From positions 1-64,000 of the forward strand of contig DASZCN010000037.1 in NCBI GenBank assembly GCA_035943095.1: 64,000 nt of DNA, read 5' to 3'. Position 1 is the stretch's first letter, and each line of letters starts with the position of its first letter. Of this stretch, positions 19,074 to 27,039 are shown piece by piece. Origin of the DNA: AG41 sp035943095. Its GTDB lineage: Bacteria; Gemmatimonadota; Gemmatimonadetes; Gemmatimonadales; GWC2-71-9. Position numbers and translations under genes: made by a program. Below the pieces are notes generated by a model that had not been told where the DNA came from, ran no database searches, and worked only from the letters and a program-made list of their open reading frames with translations.

Positions 19074-20452
19074 ACGGCTCGACGGTCCTCATCGTTGACG
19101 ACGAACAGACCCTCGCCCGTTCGGCGAAGGCGTTTCTCGTGGATCACGGGTACGAGGCCGAAGTCGCCGGCTCGGGCGAGCAGGCGCTCGAGCTGCTCGA
19201 GCGCCTGCAACCCGACGTCGTCTTCGCGGACGTCCGCTTGCCGGGAATGAGCGGGATCGATCTCCTGAAACGGATCCGCGAGTTCGATCCCGTGCTCCCA
19301 GTGATCATGCTGACCGCCTATGGCTCGATCGAAGGCGCGGTCGAAGCCGTGAAGCTCGGCGCCTTCGACTACGTCAAGAAGCCGGTGGACCTGGAGGAGC
19401 TGAAGCTCCTGGCCGATCGCGCGCGCGAGAACCGTCAGCTGAAGCAGGAGCTCTCCTACTACCGGCGTCGTGCCACGGAAGACGGCGGGTTCGCGACCAT
19501 GGTGGGACAGTCGTCCGCGGTCCGGGCGATCCTCGAGCGGGCACGCCAGATCGCCGAGCTGGAGGACACGCCACCGGTGCTGCTCACCGGCGAGACCGGC
19601 ACCGGCAAGGGCCTCCTCGCGCGGGCGATCCATGCGTCGGGCGTGCGGGCCGCGAAACCGTTCATCGAGGTCAACTGCACCGCCATTCCTGCGACCCTCA
19701 TGGAGGCCGAGCTGTTCGGCCACGAGCGGGGCGCGTTCACCGACGCCAAAGAGTCCAAACCAGGATTGTTCGAAGCCGGAGAGGGGGGATTCCTCTTCCT
19801 GGACGAGATTGGAGACGTGGACCTTTCGATGCAGGGGAAGCTCCTGCGTGCCATCGAGGACCGAGCGGTGCGCCGCGTGGGCAGCGTCCGCGAGCGGAAG
19901 ATTGACGTCCGGATCATCGCTGCGACCAATCGCGACTTGGAGCGCGAGGTCCAGCGGGAGCGATTCCGGTCGGATCTGTATTTTCGGCTCGCGGTGATCG
20001 TGCTCCACGTCCCGCCGTTGCGCGAACGGGGTGAGGACGTCTTGCTCCTCACCGAGCACTTCCTCCGAGTGCTCAATGCCAAGTACGGGCGCGCCGTGCG
20101 AGAGATCAGCGCGCCCGCCCGCGAGCTGTTGCTGTCCTACCCGTGGCCGGGCAACGTGCGCGAGCTGAGTCATGTGATCGAGCGCGCGGTCCTCTGGAGC
20201 CGGGGACCCGAGCTCGAAGTCGAGCACCTTTCGCTCACCAGTCCGGACCACGGCACACCCGCCGAACGGCCGGCGGTCGCTTCATCACCGTCACTCCCGC
20301 CGCAGGGCGTGGACTTGGCGCATTGGGAAAAAGCGATGATCGAGCGGGCGATGCGCGACGCGGGAGGCAACCAGACGAAGGCGGCGCAGCGCCTCGGCAT
20401 CTCTCGGGACACGCTACGCTACCGGCTTCGAAAGTTCGGGCTCCAGCCCTGA
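19070..20452 (+). CDS. NtrC-family sigma54-dependent response regulator
   Basis: 460 residues. The receiver domain (1-120) has D10, D11, phosphoacceptor D54 (FADVRLPGMSG) and K103. The AAA+ domain has Walker A GETGTGKG (174-181), Walker B FLFLDEIGD (241-249) and the sigma54-contacting loop reading GAFTDA (221-226), a variant of GAFTGA seen in other members. A Fis-type helix-turn-helix closes the protein (NQTKAAQRLGISRDTLRYRL). It should hydrolyse ATP to open sigma54 promoters. Two dyads and a GG-N10-GC element lie just downstream of its own stop, in front of pqqA. Confidence 0.95.
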   Translation: MNGSTVLIVDDEQTLARSAKAFLVDHGYEAEVAGSGEQALELLERLQPDVVFADVRLPGMSGIDLLKRIREFDPVLPVIMLTAYGSIEGAVEAVKLGAFDYVKKPVDLEELKLLADRARENRQLKQELSYYRRRATEDGGFATMVGQSSAVRAILERARQIAELEDTPPVLLTGETGTGKGLLARAIHASGVRAAKPFIEVNCTAIPATLMEAELFGHERGAFTDAKESKPGLFEAGEGGFLFLDEIGDVDLSMQGKLLRAIEDRAVRRVGSVRERKIDVRIIAATNRDLEREVQRERFRSDLYFRLAVIVLHVPPLRERGEDVLLLTEHFLRVLNAKYGRAVREISAPARELLLSYPWPGNVRELSHVIERAVLWSRGPELEVEHLSLTSPDHGTPAERPAVASSPSLPPQGVDLAHWEKAMIERAMRDAGGNQTKAAQRLGISRDTLRYRLRKFGLQP

Positions 20453-20466
20453 GTCGCGTCCTGGCC

Positions 20467-20501
20467 GGGTGATTTCACCCATCTTGGGTGATATGACCCA
20501 A
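20467..20501. promoter_or_regulatory. Two tandem dyads, probable enhancer sites for the NtrC-type regulator
   Basis: The first dyad is GGGTGATTTCACCC (20467-20480), arms of 6 bp with a 2-bp centre. The second is TTGGGTGATATGACCCAA (20484-20501). Both share GGGTGA at the left arm and their centres are 19 bp apart, close to two helical turns. They end about 86 bp upstream of the sigma54-type promoter of pqqA, the usual place for NtrC-class upstream activating sequences. Binding by the adjacent regulator is inferred. Confidence 0.65.
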
Positions 20502-20586
20502 ACCGGGCGCGTGCACGTCGGGAGGCCCAAAACACTAAGTGTCGATCGGGGATGGTGTTGTGCGTCGAGGCGTCGGGCTGGCGTCG

Positions 20587-20602
20587 CGGCACATCTCCTG
20601 CG
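20587..20602 (+). promoter_or_regulatory. Predicted sigma54 (-24/-12) promoter of pqqA
   Basis: The sequence CGGCACATCTCCTGCG has GG at 20588-20589 and GC at 20600-20601, the obligatory 10-nt spacing. It matches TGGCAC-N5-TTGC at all but two positions. Transcription would start near 20613, giving a leader of roughly 48 nt before the pqqA ATG at 20661. A small palindrome (TGATCGATCA) lies in that leader. Confidence 0.65.
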
Positions 20603-20660
20603 AGGTTTCACATCGAGCGCTAGTAGTGATCGATCATTGTAGCCTCGGAGGAATGGAAAA

Positions 20661-20735
20661 ATGACTTGGACGAAACCCGAATTCGCAGTAGTTGAGCTGG
20701 GGATGGAAGTCGGCGCGTACGCCGGCAATGCCTGA
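20661..20735 (+). CDS. pqqA: PqqA, PQQ precursor peptide
   Basis: A 24-residue peptide beginning MTWTKPEFAVVELG and continuing MEVGAYAGNA. Glu16 and Tyr20 sit exactly where the two residues cross-linked into pyrroloquinoline quinone lie in known PqqA (E-x3-Y), and the MxWxKP start is typical. A GGAGGA eight bases before the ATG is a strong ribosome site. It is the ribosomally made substrate that PqqE, carried by PqqD, cross-links. The gene is too short for ordinary ORF calling. The surrounding pqqBCDE genes make the call secure. Confidence 0.95.
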   Translation: MTWTKPEFAVVELGMEVGAYAGNA

Positions 20736-20758
20736 ACCAGGCTGCAACAGGTAAGGGG

Positions 20759-20790
20759 GGGGCCGGGTGACGAACCCGGCCCCTTTGTTC
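20759..20790 (+). terminator. Hairpin between pqqA and pqqB (attenuator-like terminator)
   Basis: GGGGCCGGGT (20759-20768) pairs perfectly with ACCCGGCCCC (20774-20783) around the loop GACGA, followed by TTTGTTC. The stem ends 8 bases before the pqqB ATG. Partial termination here would make far more pqqA message than biosynthetic-enzyme message, as known for other pqq operons. Confidence 0.75.
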
Positions 20791-20791
20791 A

Positions 20792-21715
20792 ATGCGCATC
20801 ATTATCCTCGGCTCGGCGGCAGGCGGCGGCGTGCCGCAGTGGAACTGCGGCTGCCCGAATTGCGCCGAGGCGCGACATCGCAAGACGGGGCGCACGCAGT
20901 CGTCGGTAGCCATCAGTGCGGACGGCGAGCGCTGGGTTGTCCTCAACGCCTCTCCTGATCTTCGCACCCAGCTCTCCATGCATCCACCGCTCTGGCCCCC
21001 CCCCGCCCCCCGGGCCAAGCGCGGCTCACCCGTCGCCGCGGTCGTTCTCACCGACGGGGAAATCGATCACACGTTGGGTCTCCTGTTACTGCGCGAGAGC
21101 GATGCCCGGCTTCCCGTGTACGCGCCCGCCGGCGTGACCGCGCTGCTGGGCAACGAGTGGCCGCTGTACCGGGTGCTGTCCGCATACTCGGGCGTAGACG
21201 CCCGGACTCTGGAAGAGGGTCGCCCGATCGTGCTCGCGGACGGCGCCGGCGTCCCGCTGGGCCTGTGCTGCTCGGCCACCGCCGTGGCGCGCCGACCGCC
21301 GCGGTACGCCCGGTCCGCTCCCGCCGGGACGTTCGACTTGGGCCTGCGCATCACGGACGAGCGGACGGGCGGGATCTTCGCCTATGTTCCCACGGCTGGG
21401 AGCGTGGATGAGGCTCTGCGCCGGATCGCGGCGGGAGCTCACCTGTTGATGTTCGATGGCACGTTCTGGTCCGATGATGAGCTGCGCCACGCGGGCGCCG
21501 CCCCCGACACGCCGACCGCGCGCGAGATGGGCCACCTGCCCGTCGGCGGGCGAGGTGGGAGCCTCGAGCTCCTGCTGAGTCTTGGCGCAAAACGTACGGT
21601 GTATGTGCACATCAACAACACCAACCCGATCCTGCGCGAAGGTTCAACAGAGCGCAGACAGGTGGAAGCGGCGGGAATCGTGGTTGGGGACGACGCGATG
21701 GAGTTCGAGCTGTGA
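20792..21715 (+). CDS. pqqB: PqqB, metallo-beta-lactamase-fold PQQ biosynthesis protein
   Basis: 307 residues, the usual PqqB length. The start MRIIILGSAAGGGVPQWNC and the CGCPNC motif are diagnostic. The DGEIDHTLGLLLLRE segment corresponds to the metallo-beta-lactamase HxxDH-like region. PqqB is thought to hydroxylate the tyrosine ring during PQQ maturation. The ATG begins right after the intergenic hairpin. The stop overlaps pqqC by GTGA. A Pro-rich stretch around residue 70 is encoded by C9 and C6 runs near 20996-21010, a possible slippage site. Confidence 0.95.
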   Translation: MRIIILGSAAGGGVPQWNCGCPNCAEARHRKTGRTQSSVAISADGERWVVLNASPDLRTQLSMHPPLWPPPAPRAKRGSPVAAVVLTDGEIDHTLGLLLLRESDARLPVYAPAGVTALLGNEWPLYRVLSAYSGVDARTLEEGRPIVLADGAGVPLGLCCSATAVARRPPRYARSAPAGTFDLGLRITDERTGGIFAYVPTAGSVDEALRRIAAGAHLLMFDGTFWSDDELRHAGAAPDTPTAREMGHLPVGGRGGSLELLLSLGAKRTVYVHINNTNPILREGSTERRQVEAAGIVVGDDAMEFEL

Positions 21716-22431
21716 GCGCCACCGCCCCGGCGGTCTCGCGGGCGACCGACGAATTCGTGCGCCGGCTGCGTGGCGTGCTCGAGCGCCGCTACCATCATCT
21801 CCATCCGTTCAACCAGCGGATGCACCGCGGCGAGTTGTCCCGGGAGGAGCTGCAACTCTGGGTGGCCAACCGGTTCTACTATCAAATCTGCATTCCGGTG
21901 AAAGACGCCTTGATCCTGTCGAGCTGCCCGGAGCGCGAGGTTCGCCAGCAATGGATCCAGCGCATCATTGACCATGATGGGAGACCCGGAGAAGAAGGCG
22001 GGATCGAGGCCTGGCTCCGCCTGGGCGAGGCGATGGGGGTTCCGCGGGACGACTTGGTGAGCCAGCGACGCTTGTTGCCCGGGGTCCGCTTTGCCGTGGA
22101 CGCCTACGTCAATTTCTGCCGCTTCAAGCCCTGGCTCGAAGCGGTCGCCGCATCTCTCACGGAGATGTTCGCGCCGCTCATCGTGAAGGAGCGGCTCGCG
22201 GCAATGCTCAGTCACTACAAGTGGGTGGACCCCGATGGCCTCCAGTACTTCAAGAACCGGCTCAGCCAGGCCCCGCGCGACGCAGAGTACGCCCTCGGGC
22301 TCGTGACCGAGCGGTTCCAGGGCCACGTAGAGCAGGAGCGCGCGGTGGCAGCGCTCGAGTTCAAGTGCGATGTCCTCTGGTGTCTCTTGGACGCGGTCGA
22401 GCGGGGCCCGCTCCCGGGCAGCGCCGGGTGA
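21712..22431 (+). CDS. pqqC: PqqC, PQQ synthase
   Basis: 239 residues from a GTG overlapping the pqqB stop. The all-helical PqqC fold is recognisable from YHHLHPFNQRMHRGELSREE, QLWVANRFYYQICIPVKDA and QRIIDHDG. PqqC catalyses the last step, the cofactor-free ring closure and eight-electron oxidation of AHQQ to PQQ using oxygen. It is translationally coupled to pqqD. Confidence 0.95.
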   Translation: MSATAPAVSRATDEFVRRLRGVLERRYHHLHPFNQRMHRGELSREELQLWVANRFYYQICIPVKDALILSSCPEREVRQQWIQRIIDHDGRPGEEGGIEAWLRLGEAMGVPRDDLVSQRRLLPGVRFAVDAYVNFCRFKPWLEAVAASLTEMFAPLIVKERLAAMLSHYKWVDPDGLQYFKNRLSQAPRDAEYALGLVTERFQGHVEQERAVAALEFKCDVLWCLLDAVERGPLPGSAG

Positions 22432-22718
22432 GCGCCATGGCCGACGCACCAGCCCGCTCCCTCCTCCTGCGGCTGCATCCGAAGGCACGTCTCCAGCGGG
22501 ACGATGTGCGGGGAAGGGACGTGCTGCTGTATCCGGAAGGGCTCGTGACCCTGAACGCGACCGGGGTCGAGATTCTCAAGTTGTGCGACGGGACTCGTTC
22601 GCTCGCCGACATCGTCGGCACGTTGGAGCAGCGCTACGGCACGACCGGCCTCGGGGCCGACGTGGGCGCGTTTCTCGAGGCGCTCGCGGCTAAAGGGTTG
22701 GTGACGTATGGACCCTAA
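22428..22718 (+). CDS. pqqD: PqqD, PqqA-binding chaperone
   Basis: 96 residues from a GTG at 22428 that overlaps the pqqC stop; an ATG at 22437 would give 93 residues and cannot be excluded. The core LLYPEGLVTLNATGVEILKLCDG is the PqqD family signature, with the winged-helix RiPP recognition fold. It presents PqqA to PqqE. The end overlaps pqqE by 11 nt. Confidence 0.92.
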   Translation: MSAMADAPARSLLLRLHPKARLQRDDVRGRDVLLYPEGLVTLNATGVEILKLCDGTRSLADIVGTLEQRYGTTGLGADVGAFLEALAAKGLVTYGP

Positions 22719-23838
22719 GCCGCTGTGGCTATTGGCGGAGCTCACCTACAAGTGCCCGCTGCAATGTCCCTACTGCTCGAATCCCCTCGACTTCGCCGGC
22801 GGGCGCTTCAAGCGCGAGCTTTCGACAGCCGAGTGGTGCCGGGTGTTTCGGGAAGCGAAGGCGCTCGGCGTCCTCCAGCTTGGTCTCTCGGGCGGCGAGC
22901 CGACGCTGCGACCGGATCTCGACGAGTTGATCCGCACCGCGCACGACGTGGGGCTGTACACGTCGCTCATCACCTCGGCCTACCGGCTCACCAAAGAGCA
23001 TCTCGCCGCCCTGAAGGCGGCCGGGCTCGATCACGTGCAGATCAGCATTCAGGGGTCGGACGAACAGATGTCCGATCGGGTGGCGGGTACCGCTTCCTAT
23101 CGGGACAAGATCGCCGCGTACCACTACACTCGAGAGTTGGGATTCCCCCTCACGGTGAACGTAGTCCTCCATCGCAAGAACCTGCACCAGGTCGAGGCGC
23201 TGATCCGGCTCGCCGAGTCGCTTGGCGCGGAACGCATCGAGCTCGCCAACACGCAGTTCTACGGGTGGGCGCTCCACAACCGCACTGCGCTCATGCCGAC
23301 CAAGGCTCAGCTCGAGGAGGCGTGGCAGGTCGTGCAACGGGAGCGGGCGCGGCTCGGGACCAGGCTCGAGATCGTGTGGGTGCTCCCGGACTACCACGAG
23401 CAGTACCCCAAGCCGTGCATGGGAGGCTGGGCTCGCGCGTACATGACCGTAACACCGGCCGGGGAGGTCTGGCCGTGTCACGCCGCGGGCCGGATCACGA
23501 CGCTCAAGTTCGAGAACGTGCGTGACCGGCCGCTCGAATGGATCTGGGAGCACTCGGACGCGTTCCAGCGGTTCCGCGGCGATAGCTGGATGCCCGAGCC
23601 CTGCCGCTCGTGCCCGCGAAAAGCCCAGGACTTCGGTGGGTGTCGGTGCCAGGCCTTTCTGGTGACGGGCGACGCTGCCGTCACCGACCCCGTGTGCTCG
23701 CTGTCGCCGCATCGCCCGTTGATCGACGCGGTGGTGGCCGAGGTGGAGCGTGCCGCGGCGGCTGGTGGGGGACCGTCGTCGGACGAGTGGACCTACCGCG
23801 CGGCGCCCGCATCGCGCGCGCTCGCCCCGAAAGGATGA
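22708..23838 (+). CDS. pqqE: PqqE, radical SAM PqqA cross-linking enzyme
   Basis: 376 residues. The radical SAM cluster motif is C16-x3-C20-x2-C23 (KCPLQCPYC), followed by GLSGGEPTLRPDL. The SPASM region is complete: GWARAYMTVTPAGEVWPC and a Cys-rich tail (CRSCPRKAQDFGGCRC). PqqE joins Glu16 and Tyr20 of PqqA by a carbon-carbon bond. It overlaps pqqD at its start and the ABC ATPase at its stop (ATGA). Confidence 0.95.
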   Translation: MDPKPLWLLAELTYKCPLQCPYCSNPLDFAGGRFKRELSTAEWCRVFREAKALGVLQLGLSGGEPTLRPDLDELIRTAHDVGLYTSLITSAYRLTKEHLAALKAAGLDHVQISIQGSDEQMSDRVAGTASYRDKIAAYHYTRELGFPLTVNVVLHRKNLHQVEALIRLAESLGAERIELANTQFYGWALHNRTALMPTKAQLEEAWQVVQRERARLGTRLEIVWVLPDYHEQYPKPCMGGWARAYMTVTPAGEVWPCHAAGRITTLKFENVRDRPLEWIWEHSDAFQRFRGDSWMPEPCRSCPRKAQDFGGCRCQAFLVTGDAAVTDPVCSLSPHRPLIDAVVAEVERAAAAGGGPSSDEWTYRAAPASRALAPKG

Positions 23839-24587
23839 CCGCGGCCGCGATCGACGCGCGCGGACTGGGCAAGGATTTCGGCGCGGTCCGCGCACTCGAT
23901 CGGCTCGACCTGGAGGTGCGCGAGGCCGAGTTTTTCGGCTTTCTTGGTCCCAATGGCGCGGGCAAGACGACCACCGTCCATTTGCTGGCCACTCTGCTCA
24001 CGCCGTCCCGTGGATTGGCGCGAGTAGCGGGCCACGACATCCGCGCCGAAGGGCTCGCGGTCCGACGCAGCATCGGCCTCGTGTTCCAGGAGACCACGCT
24101 CGATCGCGACCTCACGATCGAAGAGAACCTCCGCTTTGCGGCCCGCCTGTGGAACCTTCCTCATCACGAAGCCGCGTCCCGGATCGACAACCTGCTCCAG
24201 CGGTTCGGGCTCGAGGAGCGGCGCCGGGATCCGGTGCGGGTCCTATCGGGCGGGATGCGTCGCGCCGCCGACATCGCGCGCGGCATTCTCCACCAGCCAC
24301 GCGTGCTGTTCCTCGACGAGCCCACGGCCGGGCTCGACCCGCGAGCCCGCCGCTCGCTCTGGGATCTGATACGCAACTTGCGCGCGTCCTCCGGTCTTAC
24401 CGTGTTTCTGACGACGCATTACGTCGAGGAGGCGGAGCCGTGTGATCGAGTCGCGGTGATGGATCGCGGTCGGCTCGCCGCGCTGGGGACTCCCGCGGCG
24501 CTCAAGCAGGAGGCGGGCGTCGGCTCGCTGGAAGAAGTGTTTCTGGCACACACTGGCCACGAGCTGGCCGAGACGGGAGGCGCCTGA
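23835..24587 (+). CDS. ABC transporter ATP-binding protein, PQQ-cluster associated
   Basis: 250 residues from an ATG overlapping the pqqE stop. Walker A is GPNGAGKTT (38-46), the signature is LSGGMRR, Walker B is VLFLDEPTAGLDP, and the switch His is in TTHYVEE. It is of the ABC-2 (DrrA/NatA-like) export class. With the permease 3 nt downstream it probably forms an exporter co-transcribed with the PQQ enzymes; moving PQQ or a related product to the periplasm, where quinoproteins fold, is inference from position. Confidence 0.93.
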   Translation: MTAAAIDARGLGKDFGAVRALDRLDLEVREAEFFGFLGPNGAGKTTTVHLLATLLTPSRGLARVAGHDIRAEGLAVRRSIGLVFQETTLDRDLTIEENLRFAARLWNLPHHEAASRIDNLLQRFGLEERRRDPVRVLSGGMRRAADIARGILHQPRVLFLDEPTAGLDPRARRSLWDLIRNLRASSGLTVFLTTHYVEEAEPCDRVAVMDRGRLAALGTPAALKQEAGVGSLEEVFLAHTGHELAETGGA

Positions 24588-24589
24588 GC

Positions 24590-25387
24590 GTGCGCGCGGT
24601 GTACGGTATTGTCGTCCGCGAATTCGTCCGGTTTCTGCGGCAGCGAGGCCGGGCCCTGTCGAGCGTCGCCCGCCCCTTCGTGTGGCTGATCTTTGCCGGA
24701 GCGGGCTTCGCCGCGGTGTTCGCGGGTCGAAGCGACATCGACTACCGGGTCTATATGGCGCCGGGGCTCCTCGGAATGGTCGTGATGTTCGGCTCCTTGC
24801 TCGCGGCCCTGTCCACGGTCATCGACCGCGATGCCGGCGTGCTGCGAATGATGCTGGTGGCTCCCATCAAGCGCGGCACCGTGGCGCTCGGGAAGACGCT
24901 GGGCGCCACGCTCGTCGGGACGGCGCAGGCAGTCGTCGTGGCGGCGATCCTGTTGCCGGTCGTGGGTCTCACGCCGACGCCCGGCGGAGCGCTCCTCGCC
25001 CTCGCCGCCATCGTACTGACCGGCCTGGCGCTCGGAGCGCTCGGCGTCGTGCTCGCTGCGGGGATGCGCTCGATCGAGAATTTCGCTGGGGTGATGAACT
25101 TCGTGGTGTTCCCGATGCTGTTTCTCTCCGGCGCGCTATACCCGGTGCGTCATCTCGGCCCGGTGCTGCACCTGCTCGCGCACGTGAACCCGCTCGCCTA
25201 CGGCGTGGACCTGCTGAAGCACGCGCTGCTGGCCCGATGGACGGACGCAGGCTACGGGGGGGAGCTTCCGATCCCGCTGGACTGCATTGCGCTCGCCCTG
25301 TTCGCCATGGTCGGTCTCGCGGCGGCGGGGCCGCTGCTGGCCCGCGAGGGTGGCGTCGCGCGGGCGGCGTTCCGGGAGCGGCGCTAG
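24590..25387 (+). CDS. ABC-2 type permease, PQQ-cluster associated
   Basis: 265 residues from GTG, with six predicted helices and the ABC-2 family features: the N-terminal cytoplasmic EFVRFLRQRG segment, GLLGMVVMFGSLLAALST and the late PMLFLSGALYPVRHL motif. It partners the ATPase just upstream. Its TAG stop overlaps the TAG of the convergent Yip1-like gene in one CTAG. Confidence 0.92.
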   Translation: MRAVYGIVVREFVRFLRQRGRALSSVARPFVWLIFAGAGFAAVFAGRSDIDYRVYMAPGLLGMVVMFGSLLAALSTVIDRDAGVLRMMLVAPIKRGTVALGKTLGATLVGTAQAVVVAAILLPVVGLTPTPGGALLALAAIVLTGLALGALGVVLAAGMRSIENFAGVMNFVVFPMLFLSGALYPVRHLGPVLHLLAHVNPLAYGVDLLKHALLARWTDAGYGGELPIPLDCIALALFAMVGLAAAGPLLAREGGVARAAFRERR

Positions 25388-26109
25388 ACGAAGAGTCGCG
25401 TGATCGCGCCGACGAGGAGCACGATGATGACGCTGCTGATAGCGACGATCATGGTGTAGGCGGCGCCCTTGTCCCGCGGAGCCTTCATGACCGGGACCAG
25501 GCCGACCTTGAACAGCCAGATGCTGTAGAGGCCGAGGAGGGTACCGATCGGCGAGAGCTTGGGGAACAGGGCGAGCACGCCTCCCAACCAGTACGGCGTG
25601 GTGGCATACGCGGCTACCTTCAGCGCCTGCACGCGGTTCCTCTGTGCGCCGAACGTCGGGGCCAGTATGTCGATCACGACCGCGAGGAGGTACACCGCGA
25701 GGAGATTGAGCCCGTACTCGAGCACCCCGCTCGTCGCCGCGTCGCCGATCGACATCGGGTAGCTCTCGCCCAGGCTCGCCAAACTGCTGCGGATGCCGAA
25801 CACGATCGTTCCTAGGGTCGCCGCCAATGGCCCGATGAGCGCCATCGGGATCAGATAGCGCCGATAGATCGGCCCCGCGCTGGTGAACTCACCGGCGATC
25901 GTAGCCCACTCCTGCGTCGGCTGTAGCAGGAGGCGCTGCGCGCGTGCCAGCCATGTCGGCAACTTCGTCGGGCCCCGTGGACGGGACGCCGTGGGCTTCA
26001 CGGTCGGGCGCGGTGGTGGACCGGCCCTGGGGGGCGTGGGGCCGCGGGGTGGAGTTGGTCCGCGTGGCGGCGGGCCGGGCGGGCGCGGGGGCTGTGGTGG
26101 TGTGCGCAT
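25384..26109 (-). CDS. Yip1-domain membrane protein with proline-rich N-terminus
   Basis: 241 residues. The first 48 are a Pro/Arg/Gly-rich, probably disordered cytoplasmic tail (repeats of GPTPPR). Five hydrophobic segments follow from about residue 85 (YLIPMALIGPLAATLGTIVF; LNLLAVYLLAVVIDIL; GTLLGLYSIWLFKVGL; MIVAISSVIIVLLVGAI). This matches bacterial Yip1/DUF1282-like proteins, whose function is poorly known. It is divergent from the amidohydrolase across 123 bp. Confidence 0.8.
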   Translation of the reverse strand: MRTPPQPPRPPGPPPRGPTPPRGPTPPRAGPPPRPTVKPTASRPRGPTKLPTWLARAQRLLLQPTQEWATIAGEFTSAGPIYRRYLIPMALIGPLAATLGTIVFGIRSSLASLGESYPMSIGDAATSGVLEYGLNLLAVYLLAVVIDILAPTFGAQRNRVQALKVAAYATTPYWLGGVLALFPKLSPIGTLLGLYSIWLFKVGLVPVMKAPRDKGAAYTMIVAISSVIIVLLVGAITRLFV

Positions 26110-26232
26110 GAGGGGACAAAATAGGGAACGGCCGTCAGGTCGCCAATACGGACGGCGAGACGCCTATTGCATCTTGCGACTGGCAACCGCGTCCGCCTTG
26201 GCGTCTTGACCGTTGGCGGCCCAGATTGAAGC

Positions 26233-27039
26233 ATGCTCGTCGACGTCCACGCGCACTTTTATCACGACCGCACGCCGCGCGCCGATTGGCGCGAGCGCAA
26301 CGCCAGCCGGCTCGAAGCGGGACGGAAGATCGGCATTACGATCCACGTGGCGTCCATCCTCGGCACGTTCGGCCGGACCTCGCCCACCTATTTCCCCTCG
26401 CCACGGGATCTCGTGTATGGGAACGACGCGTTGCTGGCCCTCGAGCGAGGGCACCCGGACGCCGTACGCGGCTACGTGACCGTGAATCCGAACTATACCG
26501 GCCACGCCCTGACCGAGATCGGGCGCTGCCTCGGTGCGGGCATGGTGGGGATCAAACTCGCGGCGAGCCGTCGCGCTACCGATCCGCTGCTCGACCCGAT
26601 CTGCGACCTCGCTAAGGAGCGGGGTGTTCCCGTGCTGCACCACGTCTGGCAGCACCGGCGGCGCGACTGGCCCGGACAGGAGGCGTCGGACGGCGCGGAG
26701 CTGTGCGCGCTCGCGGCGCGCCATCCCAAGGTACGGTTAATCCTCGCCCACATCGGCGGCGGCGGCGATTGGCAGCACTCGCTCGCCGCGGTGCACGGCG
26801 GGGGCACGCCCAACGTGTATATCGATCTGTCAGGTAGCGGCGTCGACGGCGGGATGCTCGAGGCGTGCCTCGACGCGGTCGGGCCGGAGCGCCTCCTCTT
26901 CGGAACGGACCTGACCATGGACACCGGCTGGGCCAAGCTGCGTTATCTCGAGCGTTTGCTCCCACCCCGTGAGCTCGAGCTCGTCATGTGGAAGAATGCG
27001 GCGAGCATCTTCCCGCGCGGGGCGTTTCCAGCCGACTGA
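26233..27039 (+). CDS. Metal-dependent amidohydrolase (amidohydrolase_2 family)
   Basis: 268 residues with a TIM-barrel amidohydrolase layout: the metal motif D4-x-H6-x-H8 (LVDVHAHFYHD), HHVWQHRRRDW, LILAHIGGGGDW and the late catalytic Asp in LFGTDLTMDTGW. Family members include decarboxylases and hydrolases of cyclic compounds. The next gene starts on its stop codon (TGATG) and encodes a degenerate relative. The cassette to 32216 suggests breakdown of a small organic molecule. Confidence 0.87.
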   Translation: MLVDVHAHFYHDRTPRADWRERNASRLEAGRKIGITIHVASILGTFGRTSPTYFPSPRDLVYGNDALLALERGHPDAVRGYVTVNPNYTGHALTEIGRCLGAGMVGIKLAASRRATDPLLDPICDLAKERGVPVLHHVWQHRRRDWPGQEASDGAELCALAARHPKVRLILAHIGGGGDWQHSLAAVHGGGTPNVYIDLSGSGVDGGMLEACLDAVGPERLLFGTDLTMDTGWAKLRYLERLLPPRELELVMWKNAASIFPRGAFPAD

